This document shows positions 32,208 to 44,384 of a stretch of DNA of 64,000 nucleotides, piece after piece. Source of the DNA: Eudromia elegans (lineage: Eukaryota > Chordata > Aves > Tinamiformes > Tinamidae); the NCBI GenBank assembly GCA_003342815.1, contig PTEX01000206.1:310001-374000 (forward strand), read 5' to 3'. The stretch's first letter is position 1. Each line of letters begins with the position of its first letter. Under the pieces are notes generated by a model, which saw only the letters and a program-made list of their open reading frames with translations, did not search any database and had not been told where the DNA came from. A program made the translations under genes and the position numbers.

Positions 32208-35200
32208 GTAGGGCCGGAACGCGGGGGCGCGGGGCGCGGCCGGGCAGCACAAACGTTCCCCGGACGCCGGCAGCGTTGGGAGGGCTGAGCCCTTCCTTTC
32301 CCGCGGGAAACGCGGCGGGCCGGGGAATCCGCGCGCGGAGCGAGCGCGCGGCAGCGGGCGGTTTCCCGGCGCGGTTGTGCCGCGTTCGCTCGGTCTCGTC
32401 CCGCAGCAGAGGAGCTGACCCCGCTCCCCACAGCCCCGAGCCCGGCGTGCGGGCGGCGGGCAGCGCCCCCGCTGCGGGTCTGCCCTCCGCGCGGCCGGGA
32501 CGGCGCCGTGAGGGCCAGGGCGGCCCCGCGTGTCCGCGTGGGGTGCGTGTGCGGCGAGGGTGCTCGCGCACGCCGGCGCCTGCAGCGGCGTGCTGCCTCT
32601 GCGGGATCGTTTTGCATTAGAAACGCTCTGCGTGCGAGTCCCGCCTGTCCCTCGCATCCCTTCGTTCAGTCTTTGGGATGGATCTACTTTTCCAGAAAAA
32701 CTGGGTGCTGTCGCAATGTCGAGCCCCGCCGTCGGGCACTCTGCAGGTGCTGCACCCCTCCCCGCGGGGCCCCGCGAGCGGGGCTTGTTTTGCAGATTTG
32801 CGTCTCCGTGCGTTTTCCAAACGCGCCGAGGACCCCCCCTGCGCGCCCCAGATAAGGGACCCTCTCGCCCTGCCTTATCCTGGCGCCCGCCTCGGCCGTC
32901 CCGGCTTCCAGGAAGGGGAGGCTGCCGAGCTCCTATCAGGCACTTGCGTGGAGCTGCCCAGGGGCCCCAGCTCCGTGTCCGACTGTTCTCTGGCTGATAA
33001 CACGTACGGGGTGGCGGGTGCCCCCCATGCTCTGCAGCCCCCCTGCCCTCCATCCCCGCCTGTCACCCCACGGGAGGAGGGCACGGGCGCCCTGGTGGCC
33101 GGTGCCCCCGGCAGCTCTCTGGGCTGTCGCTCTTCTCTTTCCACACATTCAGTTTTGCAGATATATGAGGTTGCACCGAATCGTGGCAGATTTTGTTCCC
33201 TCACCGGGCTGTAAGAAGCTTCCCCAATGCTAAGATGAGCTTTTGCAAATTAAGGAAGTAAAATTAATTAAATTCAGCCACCGTCCTGTACTAGAAGTGA
33301 CTTCCTGAAGACATCTGCATTCGCTTCCAACTCTGCCTTTCTTCTCTGCAGAGATAAAACTGCTTCTTTTTTAAACCCAGGGGAAAACGCTCCAGCCTCC
33401 TTAGCAATAATGAGCCCAACAGAAGCTATTTGGTTGCTAAACTTTCAAGTATTCCACACCTATGTCTACATATATAGTATATGTATATATAGGCATGGGC
33501 TGAGTTCTGTGCGCAGAACAAAACAGGGCTTTGATGCCCGCATTGCTAAGATGCTACAAGACATTATTTAATTTCTATGCAAACCTTGGTGTTTGTTTTC
33601 TTGTTCTCTGCAGTTTTGAGGGTGTTTTTGTGTGGAGGCAAAATCCTGTGCTCTGCAGAGCCGCCTCTGCCCAACATCACACGCATGGGGCTGCTGCGGA
33701 GGGACGAATGTCCTCACCCCTCCACCCCTTTTAGACAGCTAGGCAATTGCTGTAGTTACAAGGGAAATTCAGAATCAACTGCCTTTAGTTTGTGACTTAA
33801 TCAAATGTATGGAAAGTACTTATGTGTATTGTGTTTGACTGCAGAAATGTCTTTAGCTCTCTTACAAGTCTAACACTCAAGTGGTTTATAAATAAGAAAG
33901 GGTTAATAAATGAGAAATTCCTGATTTTATTCTTCTTGTCTTTGGGAATCATTACGGAGTTTTGACGCCTGCTTTGAAAAGTGCCACTGAATCTTCCCCA
34001 TTGTGAATTTCCAATTGGTTTCATTAGTTTCATTAGCTTAGTTTCATTAGTTTCATTGGTTTCATTAGCTACCCCATAATTAGACTACTTGCAAACCTGA
34101 CATTACAAACGTGAGCATTTTCCATGTGATAAATTGAGCAGGGGGTGCTCTTTAGAAACACCTCAAGATGCAGTCCTACAAAGAGAGTATATCTTAAATA
34201 AACACCTGGAAAGTTAAAGTGCCTGTTATGTTGAAATGAAGGCATAGAACTAGGGTCCAAATTCAGGAGCGATTTTCACCCGGGAGGTCCCCGGGCTTAA
34301 ATCCCACTGCGAGACGTGCGTTACAATACGGCCACCTTCCCATGGTCCTCCAGCAGTGATGGCTTTTCTTTAGGTGGTTGTGCACAACATTTGCTTTGGG
34401 GAGGGCTCAGTTAGTTGCAAGTCAAGCCACAGTTTTCCTAGAGTTGCAAAAGTGATAATTTAATTTCTGGATCTCATAATATACTGTTCCATATAACTGA
34501 GGAAAAATGAACCTAAGTTTTTTGCTCTTTTCCCATATAAGCCAAATTTTTGGCAGCCTCATATTATTGAGAAATACTTAGTCACAAAAGCAAAGATACG
34601 ATTTTGATAATCTGAACTAAGGACAAGTGTAGATACAGATACAAATACAGTGTCTTTTTAGAACCAAGCTTATTGTAGAATAATTAGTTAGTGCTAGGAT
34701 CACTGATCTGGGTCTTCTTGTTGTCCAAGTCCGAGAGGTTAAAAAAGTGGTAACCCAAAACATGCCATATTATTTTCTATCAAAAGATGGAGCTCTTTAG
34801 ATAAATCAGATTCAGGTAGGGCATGTCTTTTTTTTTTATCATCACTGTGGATTTTGTAGAATGCTTTTGTCACATGTTTTTATTCCAGATTCTTCTTAGA
34901 CAACGGAGCATATCTGATGTGGAGAATCCAATGAGAGACTCTGTTTTTGTTTTACCAATACTTTGCATAAACTTCATGATTCATAAGTTTGTGTGGCTAG
35001 ATTGCAGATAATTCATATTATTTACTGCATGATAACCGTAGTTATTGCTGAGCTGGAGCAGTAGGGCGTAATTAAGCACATAAATATATTTTGCTTTTCC
35101 TCAACTTAGCAATATCCTAGTCTTGTTCAAAATTAAGTAGCAACAAGCTTTTTCTCAGCATCCTAAATTTCAGCAGTAAGGTATAAATAATGGGTTATTG

Positions 35201-38200
35201 CTTCTTAACTGGGAAAATTTGTGCACTGCATCTCTAACTAGAAGGTACTAGAATCAAAACATAGTTAAAAGTAATCAATTTGGAAGTAATAAACATCTTA
35301 TTAGCTTGAAATATTTATTCACTTGTTTACATAGTCAAAGGTAATACCTGCTATCTTAGTAGTGGCTTAATGGGCTTAGTTAATTAAGTCATTAACAAAA
35401 TGACTTTCTAACAAATACAAGATTGAAGACCTTTGTTCTACTTGAAACTAATCCTTCCTGGCTTTTAGAAACTCCTCCTTCCCTCTTACTTTTTCTAAGG
35501 TGCTCAGGAGGCTACGGGTGGATGATGAGAGTGATCAGGCATTGGATCAAGTGCCCAAGGAAGTGGTCGAGTCACCGTCCTTGGTAGTGTTCAATAAACG
35601 TGTAGATGAGGCACTCGGGGACACGGTTTAGCAGGCAAGGTGTTGAAGGGCTTGTGGTTGGACGCGATGATCTCAAAGGCCTTTTCCAGCTGTAATGATT
35701 CTGTGTTCTATGCGCAGGTTGAGAGCTTTATGAATAAGGATTAAAGAGCAAGCTAATATCGGTGCCACTGCTGTGGGTCCCTCTTCGGAGACCTGCTTGG
35801 GGAATCCTATGGGTTAGTGTCCTAGAAAGAAGAGTTTCAAGACAGCTGGTTAATACTCAAGGATTGCTTTCTTCAAGCTCAGTATTGGTGCTTCCCAATG
35901 AGCAAAAATACTACCAAAGGGGGCAGGGAGTGTTTCATGGATGAGCAAGGAGCTCCTGGCAAACTCAAACAGATAAGGAAGTGTAAAGTAGGTGGAAGTG
36001 AGTTCAGGCCACTTGGATGGAATATAGAGACATCGTCTGAATATGCAGAGATGTGACTAGGAAGACCAAAGCCCATTTTGAATTGAATTTGGCAAGAGAT
36101 GTCAAGGACATCAAGAAGCGCTTCTTCAAATACCTCAGCAACAGAAGGAAGACTAGGCAGAATGTGGGTCCACCGCTGAATGGGGTGAGTGGCCTGGTGA
36201 CAAACAATGTGGAGAAGGGAAAGATACTAGATACATTCCTTGCTTCATTCTTTCCTGCTAAGGCCAGTCCTCAGCTATCCCAGATGATGAAGACAAGAGA
36301 GAAAGTCCGGAGAAAGGAAGACTTTTCCTTGGTGAGAGAGGATAGAGCTAGAGTTCATTTAAGCAAACTGGACATCCAGAAGTCTGTGTGTCCCGATGGG
36401 AAGCACCCATGCGGGAACTGGCAGATGTTGTTATTAAGCCAATCATCTTTGAAAGGGCATGAGGAAGAGGAGAGGTGTCTGAGGACTGGAAGAAAGCCAG
36501 GATCACTCCACTCTTTAAAAAAGGCGAGAAGGAGGACCCGAGAAACTACAGGTGCCTGGAAAGGTGATGAAACAGGTCATCCTGGATGTTGTTTCTAAGG
36601 ATGTGTAGGACAAGAGGGTGCTCAGAAGTAGTTAGCATGGTTGCAGGATAGCAGTCTGGCCGATTTATTTTATGCACGGGAGAGGACCAAGCCAGGAAGC
36701 CTACCCTGTATATATGTATACAATGTAAATAGTTATGGGGGGGGGGGGCTATAGGAATGTATAGGGGAGCTGGCCGCCTGACCTCCTGGTGACCCCGGTA
36801 AGGTGGGGGCTGGAGTGCTCCTGGGCTGATCAGCGCTGCTGGGCAGACCGGGAGCCTCCGACCAATTAGGGCCCGCTGACCTCCCGCCACAGGAGGCGGC
36901 CAATCGCTGGCCAGATCCTGGGGCCGCCAATCGTGGCTGGGAGCATCAGCGCCCACCAACCGGGGACAACTGCGTGGCTACGCCTCCACCAACCAGGAGC
37001 GTCAGAGCGGCACAGCTCCCCTATATGTTCCGTTCAGCCCCCCAATAAAGTTGGACTGTTCTGCTGTTGACCCCCGCGTATGTGTCTTTTGTGTGTGAGT
37101 GTGTGTGCGGCCAGTGTGTGGCGCGTGCGTGTGGCGTGGGGTTAGCAGCGGAACGTCCCCCGCCCTCACGGGATAATCAGGGGGGATAATCACGTATCTT
37201 CCTGCTGCACTCAGACTGGTCCTATACAATCAGGTACATGGTACATGGTAGATGTATCCAGTAGGGACCCTGAGAGCTGCTGTTGCAGGAGGTGCAGCTG
37301 AAGCAGCTGAATATTTCGGTGTGCTTTTCTGAATGTGCTTGTTCTGAGATAGAAAATATTGTAAACAAGAATGATTCGAGCAGAGCCTTCTTCCCTATGA
37401 AACAGAAGTTCAGACTTCTCCTCCCTTCTCCCCTCCTCCTCTCAGGGCCTGCCCACTGGAAGGAGGTTTTCCCTATTGCTAATGGCGACCGCCAGTCCCC
37501 CATCGACATCAAAACCGAGGAGACCAAATACGATCCCTCTCTCCGCCCCCTAAATCCCAGCTACGATCCAGCTTCGGCAAAAGTCATCCTGAACAACGGC
37601 CATTCCACCAGCGTTGAATTTGACGACACCGTGAACAAGTCAGGTTTGTTCCTTTCACATCGCTCCGTGTTCTCCTTGTCCCTTCCTTGGCTAGAGGACG
37701 GCCTGGGCATGCTCACTGCTAGACACGTGACTTCTAAACAGTAAGGCTTTGGTCCTCTGCCTGAGAGAGTCCCTTTCTCCCCTGTCTTTCAGCGCTTCAC
37801 AATTTTGGAACATGTTGCAACAGAAGCACTAAGCTGTGGTTTTCAGAGAGCTCTAGCATGTCCTTTTCTCATGGATGGTTTGATCTACCCCAGCTAGCAA
37901 GCTCATGTCAGCACCCTGTTTGAACAGTGTTGTTGTACAATTTCTCAAATGCTGCTGTCTCTCACTGCAGATGAATCCTTTGTGTCTCATTACAGGTTCA
38001 TGCCAACCGAATCGCTCAAGTCTCTTATCTGACTTTAGCTGCAGGTTTGGTTATATATATTTTTTCCCCCTTGTAATCCATACCTGAACTTGTTGTGTCA
38101 GGAAACAGCCAATACAGAACAAATGAAATATATCCCAGGAGATCCCTGTTCTTCCCTGGAAAGTGTCATTGTCCTGCTCTTTCAGAGGTGCACACAGAAT

Positions 38201-41200
38201 CCCTTTTTGCAAGCAGTAAATGTGAAGAAGTTCTCTGCTTTAGGACAGTCTCTGCATTGTTAATTGCCTCCTTCTTCAGTTACTTGTCTTGGATGTAGCG
38301 TGAATACCCTTCCTGAAACTGCAGCAGTACAGCTTCTTCAAGCAAAATCCTTCTGTGGTTGCATTAGGTAGAGCTGAGGATCCAAGCCCAAGAAATATGT
38401 TCACAAATGTCAAAGCTGAAGAGGGCTATTTTCTGATCACGCTAATGGTTAGTCCTCAGTATTATAAAACCATTATAATCACCTGTCTCCTTCAGGAGAC
38501 TCTGTATCTTCTGTGTATGGCCTAGGTTCTTCAGCTGCTCACACACAGCTTACACTTATGCCTTACTTACCCCAAAATCCAAATCCTTCTGCAGCCATAA
38601 GCTCAATTGTTCATTATTCCCCATAATATTTGCCACTGACAAACTTCATCAACTATATGTTTGGCTTATTGTGGCAACAGAGAGAGAGATAGATAGAGAC
38701 AACATCATATTTTGCATTCCTAACAGTTCTAGTAAAACTCTTAAATTTCCTGTTGATACAAGCAACATTGAGGTGTTGCCTGAAAGCCACCAGCTGAACG
38801 TCACTCATCTAGTCTGACCTCATGAGGGTCACAGACCACAGGACTTCCAGAATTAATTTCTACTTCAAGTTAGTAGGTTTGGAGGAACTAAAGCACATCT
38901 GTTAGAAAAATACACAATCTTGATTTCAAAATTGCCAGCGATGACAAATCTACCACAGCCTTTGGTAAGTTATTCTAATTATTAATTATCCTCCCAAGTT
39001 AAAAAAATGGAAACCATGCTTTATTTCTGGTGGGAGTTTCACCAGCTCAACCTTTAAATTAATTACCTTTTTAAAAGAAGTAAAATTGAATATGAAAACA
39101 CCAAGAAACTATTCTACTTCCTAACTCCCTCCATGAAGTGTCAGGAACTGAACTTAGTCTTCCTATAGACTGACACTGGTGCAAAGTAGGGGGTAAGGAG
39201 AGCCTCTTTCTACTGCCCTCCTCAGTCCTTATACCCAAGGTTATTATCCGTGTCATTGCAAAGCACTGGTATCTATCTGATGATCGGATAATTAAGGAGT
39301 AGTAATCCCTAGTGTCTTTTGGGAGACTCCATTTCTTCTATGCATGGCCTAGATCCATTGTTCACACACGCAGAGCTTGCATTTTGGCCAGAATCATGCC
39401 TTACTTATCAAAAATCCAAATCCTTCTGTATCCACAAACTTAGTTACTTGCCATTCTCCTTAATATTTGCCACAGAGAAAGTTCATCTGTAGTGTTTTTG
39501 TTTTCTTTCAGTCAAAAAATCAAAAGATACTGAATTTGCTAGGGTCAAAATATGGCCTCTGGGATACCTCTGTGAAGCAAACACTCCTGACATATGATGG
39601 CTTTATGAAAAATAATCCAATTATTGGTGCTATATACATTACCATCTTTTAATTCATTATTAACTAAATTCTATAAAAACTATTTCTTTACTCTGCCCAG
39701 TACTGCAATTAGGCTGTCAGGACTGTATTTATTTGTGTAATTCTGTTTATCCTCTGTGAGCCACGTAAGCTCCATTCTGCAAAATAGCCCCATTAATGTT
39801 TCAAAGGCCTCTTCATAAGGCTCTGTTTAAGCTTTGTGATATTGATACTTGTTTTAAGAAACTTCTGGTTAACTTCCTCCTTAATAACTGCTGGAATGGA
39901 AGGTTTTCATCGTCATTGTGTGATGTGACACAAACCCCTCATCAGTTCCCTTCCTGCATTATTCAGCAGACGTAATTCACTGCATGCGGATACATTTCTC
40001 TGTGGTTATTCAGGCTGGGCAGAGTACTGATCTCTACACTTAAGATCGTTTGCTTCCAAGTTTTTGATTCCTAGAAGAAGGAATTTGTCTAGGAGTGCCA
40101 CTTCCCCACCAACTTTGTTCACTAGATTCATAGGCTCTGTGAAAGCATCGTTTTTTTCTCGGTTTCTCGCTTTCTCGGTTGAATTTTTAAGTAGGTCAAA
40201 TACTTCTCCCCATGGGTAACAGTTATTGTTTCTGTTTGTTAGCCAGGATACTTTTGTTAGCAGAAAGGCAATGGAGGAATTTCTTCTTTTACCATTGTTT
40301 GGTGATATTTTGCTCCTAACAAAGTCCAGTTTTGTACTAAACCTAGAAGAAACAAGTAAAGAATATTCTCCTCCCCGGTGCTCTTAATTTTAAACCCATT
40401 TGATGGATGTTCCTATCCTTCCTTCTGAAGAACTCTCTAAGGAGCTAATAAAACCACTCAGAGTGAGCCCAAAAACATCAAAGGAGACACAGAACAGGAG
40501 CTGGGATGATATTTTTTTTTCTGTGTTGAAGAAGGAATGTTTTAGAAATGTAGGTGATTCATATTCAAGTTGCTAAACAGACTCAACCGAGAAGGTTTGG
40601 GTCCAACATTGACTAAATAAAGATGAATACTTACAAAAGCAAAAAAATGAAAAGCCCACAAATGGCTGATTACATGTCACTAATACTGGATTTGTACCAT
40701 GGAGAGACAGAACTGGCTTCATTTGTCCTGTTAGTGTTTGCTCCTCTTTCTCAGTTGTTCATTTGCTGTAAGTGGATCTGGTTGCAAATGAAGGAAAGTT
40801 TTCTGATTTTTTTTTAACCCCAACTACAATACTTTCCTCCAAATTTTCAAATAGGAGAAAATTCTGTTGACCTGACATTTTCCTGCCATTCCCCTTTATT
40901 CATAAATATAATACTCAAAAATGTTCATAAAATGTTCTTTGAGCTTAACTTCTCAGCGCTCCTTTCAGGTATGTTGAAGAGAACATATCTGCAAAATTTT
41001 GATCCCACATCCTGAGAAATATCCATCCCGTAGCCAGTCAGGAGCTGGTGATGACACCAGGGTTTTTAGAGGCAGTAGCTCGTCTACACATAAATGCTGT
41101 TCGGAAGTTGCTGTTGATGAGCAGGAATTCCTGGATCGCTCCAGAGAACCGAGACTCCGCTGAGATGCTTTGCACAGAAGGAGGGGGAGGCTGGACAGCG

Positions 41201-44200
41201 GCGCTCTGGGGTGAGGGTGGAGGACCTGGTGACGGAGTGAGGACCCCTCAGCGGAGCCTGTTTGTGTGTTCTGCCTCCTAGTGCTGACGGGGGGGCCGCT
41301 CAGCGGGATGTACCGCCTGCGCCAGGTCCACTTCCACTGGGGCTCCAGTGACGAGGCCGGCTCCGAGCACGCCGTGGACGGCGTGAAGTACGCGGCAGAG
41401 GTGAGGCCCGCGGGCACCGCGCTCCTGCTCTCTGCGATTGACGAGACTGATGCTGCCCCCTCTCTCCTTGCTTTTCCTTCTCCCCCGTTTTACCACACGT
41501 CATCAGTCCTCTTGATGTGTTGCATGTCTGGTCCCTTCTCAATCAAGAACCTGTCTGAAAGCTTTGGAGAGGATTAAAAAAAAAGGAATACAGAAGACAA
41601 AAAACTCAATATTCAGAGATTTAATGTTGAAGAGAGTTTTAATCTATCCTATCTTTCACTGTCCTTCGGAGAATAGTTTTTAGGTCAACTTCAGTTGCAA
41701 ACCACAAGATTACCATGCTTTTGACCAATGCAGTCTAATGCTTATGGAAGACATAGGAACAGTGTTTCTTGTGGTGGACACAGCAAGGCAATGGTCATTA
41801 TTTTGAGAAATGCACCTTTAAAATCTGTGGGGTCTGTGGAGGAGGGCAGCCACGGCACGGTGTTGCAGCCAAGGCAGGGTGTGCTGTGGGAGAGATTCAC
41901 CTTCTGCCTCTGCTGCCAAAAGGTTGCTTTTGCCCTCTCTCCTTTGGTGAATTTTAACAGTCTACTGTACAAAGCAGTCAGTCTGGAAGTGTTTCCTTTT
42001 TGCCACTGGAAGGAGCACAGACTGTTTGGATGAGACTGAGATCTTTAACAACGTATAGCTCAGTCAATGAAGAGTGTTTTGTTGTTAAAAGAAGGGGGGA
42101 AAAAGTATAAAAATAAATGTTGGTGGAAAACTAAGAGACTTAAATAATACTAAAGAGGAAAAAAATAGAATGTGTGTGTGCACAGTGGTGTAATCAAATT
42201 CTATTGCAAATGCTGTAAGACACAATGGCCAGGAGAAAAAAAAAAATCTGTTTTCTAACACTAATGGGGAAAAGTGACATTTGCAGTGTTTAAAGGCTTA
42301 TGTTTTCCACAGGAACCAGGTGAGATGGAATATAAAGAATTAATAGCGGTGCTATTAATTAAGTACCAAACCAAATTTCTAGCTGAGAAAATATATAGAT
42401 GTTTCCCACCTAAGAAACCAAATGGAAGGAGAAAATATCTCTGAATCTCTAGCCAGTCTAAAAACCTTCCTGTTACCTGTTGGTCTGGTAACCTTCCACA
42501 AGAAGCGCTCTAGATGTCACATTGGTTTTGGGATAAGAATTAAGATCAAGGCTTCTGAGCACTGTCCACACAAAAGAAAATACCTCAGAAGGAGAAACGA
42601 AGATAGTTTCAGTGCTCACCTTCACGAGCAAGATGTGTACGATGTCAAGAAAAGAAACATCTACTGAAACGAAGAATGGAGAAGCTTACAGGTAAAGAAG
42701 ACTGCAAGTTTCAGTCCCCTAGACCTGCCGGGAAGCAGAAAGGATCTCTGGCTCCATTCTTTGCACAACGTACGGTCTGATCAAGGCCTCGCCACAAGCT
42801 GCGGTGACAGAGCAGTGGTAAGACGGTATATATTCCTTAAAAGAGAAGTCGCAAGCCATTGAGAGTGGGGGCTCTACCCAAAAGTGCTTCACAGCTCTGT
42901 TTGTTTGAGGGCTTGGATTTTTTTGGTTTTTTGTTTGGTGTGACCTTTTGGTGGGGACGAAGTTATGAGGGAGTGAGAGTAAACTTTATTTAGTGGTGAG
43001 AATTTTTTTTTTTTTGTGTGTGTTTATTTTTCTTTTTTCTTAAATCTACAATAAAGTAAATTCCGACTGTGAGTATCTATTTCTTTTTTGCATGTGCAAA
43101 AATGTAACTGTTTAAAAGTTGTTTGATGTAGCTTCTGTGAACCTACACCAAGGAGCCATGAACGGGCCCTTTCATGGCCTTCAGGGGTCTCTGAGGCTGT
43201 GATGCAGCACGTGTCACTGGAGCATCTGTGCAGTATTATTGGTTTCATGGGAGTCCTTACATGCTGAAAGTAAAGTGTCAGCAGCTCAGAGCCCGAGTGT
43301 TTAGCAAACATTGGTTCACCCCTGTCGCACCAAATCCTAGAGCGTCCTGGCAGGTATGGACAGTTCAAGCTCATAGAAACAAGGCAAGAGTTGAGATGTG
43401 GAAACAAAATCTTTGCACTCCTGGGTCCCGAGAGCAATGTTACCTCCCACCATCACTTAAAGCAATTCCAGCTTTCCTAAAGTGCTTTTTTTTAGGGCTC
43501 TGCAGGCGCTGTGTGTCAAACAGGAGACTTTTCTTCACGTTTCCGAAAAGAGTTTTAGAAAACTAATCCCATACCCTACTTCCTTTTCTAAGATCTATGA
43601 GTAGAAGGATTTGCTGATCCCCGAGGATTTGTGGGAGCAATTCATGCTTGTGGAGCACTTAGTCTGAGCATGGTGCAAGTGTGGTGGCCTCTTGGGCTGG
43701 GCAGCTCCTCCTGGGAAACTGGAGCTCCCAACAAGGGATCTGCATCCAGCTCTGTAGGAGGCGCTGAAGCCATGTGGGGCAGCGATCACATCCTTTTCCT
43801 TTCCCTGCCGGCCAGTGCGAGCAATCTTAGGCCTGAGGGGTTCTTCTAGGAGATAATCATCACTGAAAAATGATATTTGGAAAGTATCAGCAACAGTATT
43901 TTAATATTCCACTGCAAATAAACAAGGGAGAAGGGATCCATAAAAGTTTAACGTGTGCCTCTCTGCCTCTTTTGTAGCTGTCTGTGTGGCTGACTAATGT
44001 TACTGAAAGCTTGAGATTTGATTAAGCGAAGAGAGGGGCAAAATACTAATGACCTCTTCCTGCTTTTCAAGCACTTTTGTAATCAGCTGTACTAAAAATG
44101 GATTCAAAATCCTGGCTTTAGGTACATAGACATGGGATATCTTGTCTTAGCCTTGCTGTTCAAAGTGCTAGGGAGCTCACAGCAGTTTCCCTGGGACTGT

Positions 44201-44315
44201 AGTTTCTTGATTGCTGCTAAACTTTGATTTTGGGAGGGACTGAACTAGTACAGGCAGAACTGTGCCAAATCCACTCTGACTGTAATCCCAGCCATTGTAG
44301 TGCTTTTTTAAAAAA

Positions 44316-44384
<69 letters not shown>

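Larger units (their letters stand above)
30030..33120. promoter_or_regulatory. RBIS/CA13 bidirectional CpG-island promoter region
   Basis: GC- and CpG-rich on both sides of the run of N. RBIS reads leftward from it and CA13 reads rightward. The core promoter cannot be read because most of it falls in the gap or in simple repeats. Confidence 0.7.

Noticed and set aside
30696-32620. Plus-strand open frames of 496-610 codons
   Set aside because: They run through the 840 N, translated as X. The flanks are CpG island, tandem repeat and CA13 exon 1 read in wrong frames.
34262-34335. tRNA-like stretch (CCCGGG...GGGCTTAAATCCC)
   Set aside because: No acceptor stem, A box or full cloverleaf can be drawn.
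36053-36598. 181-codon plus frame as a host gene
   Set aside because: It is a decayed fragment of CR1 ORF2.
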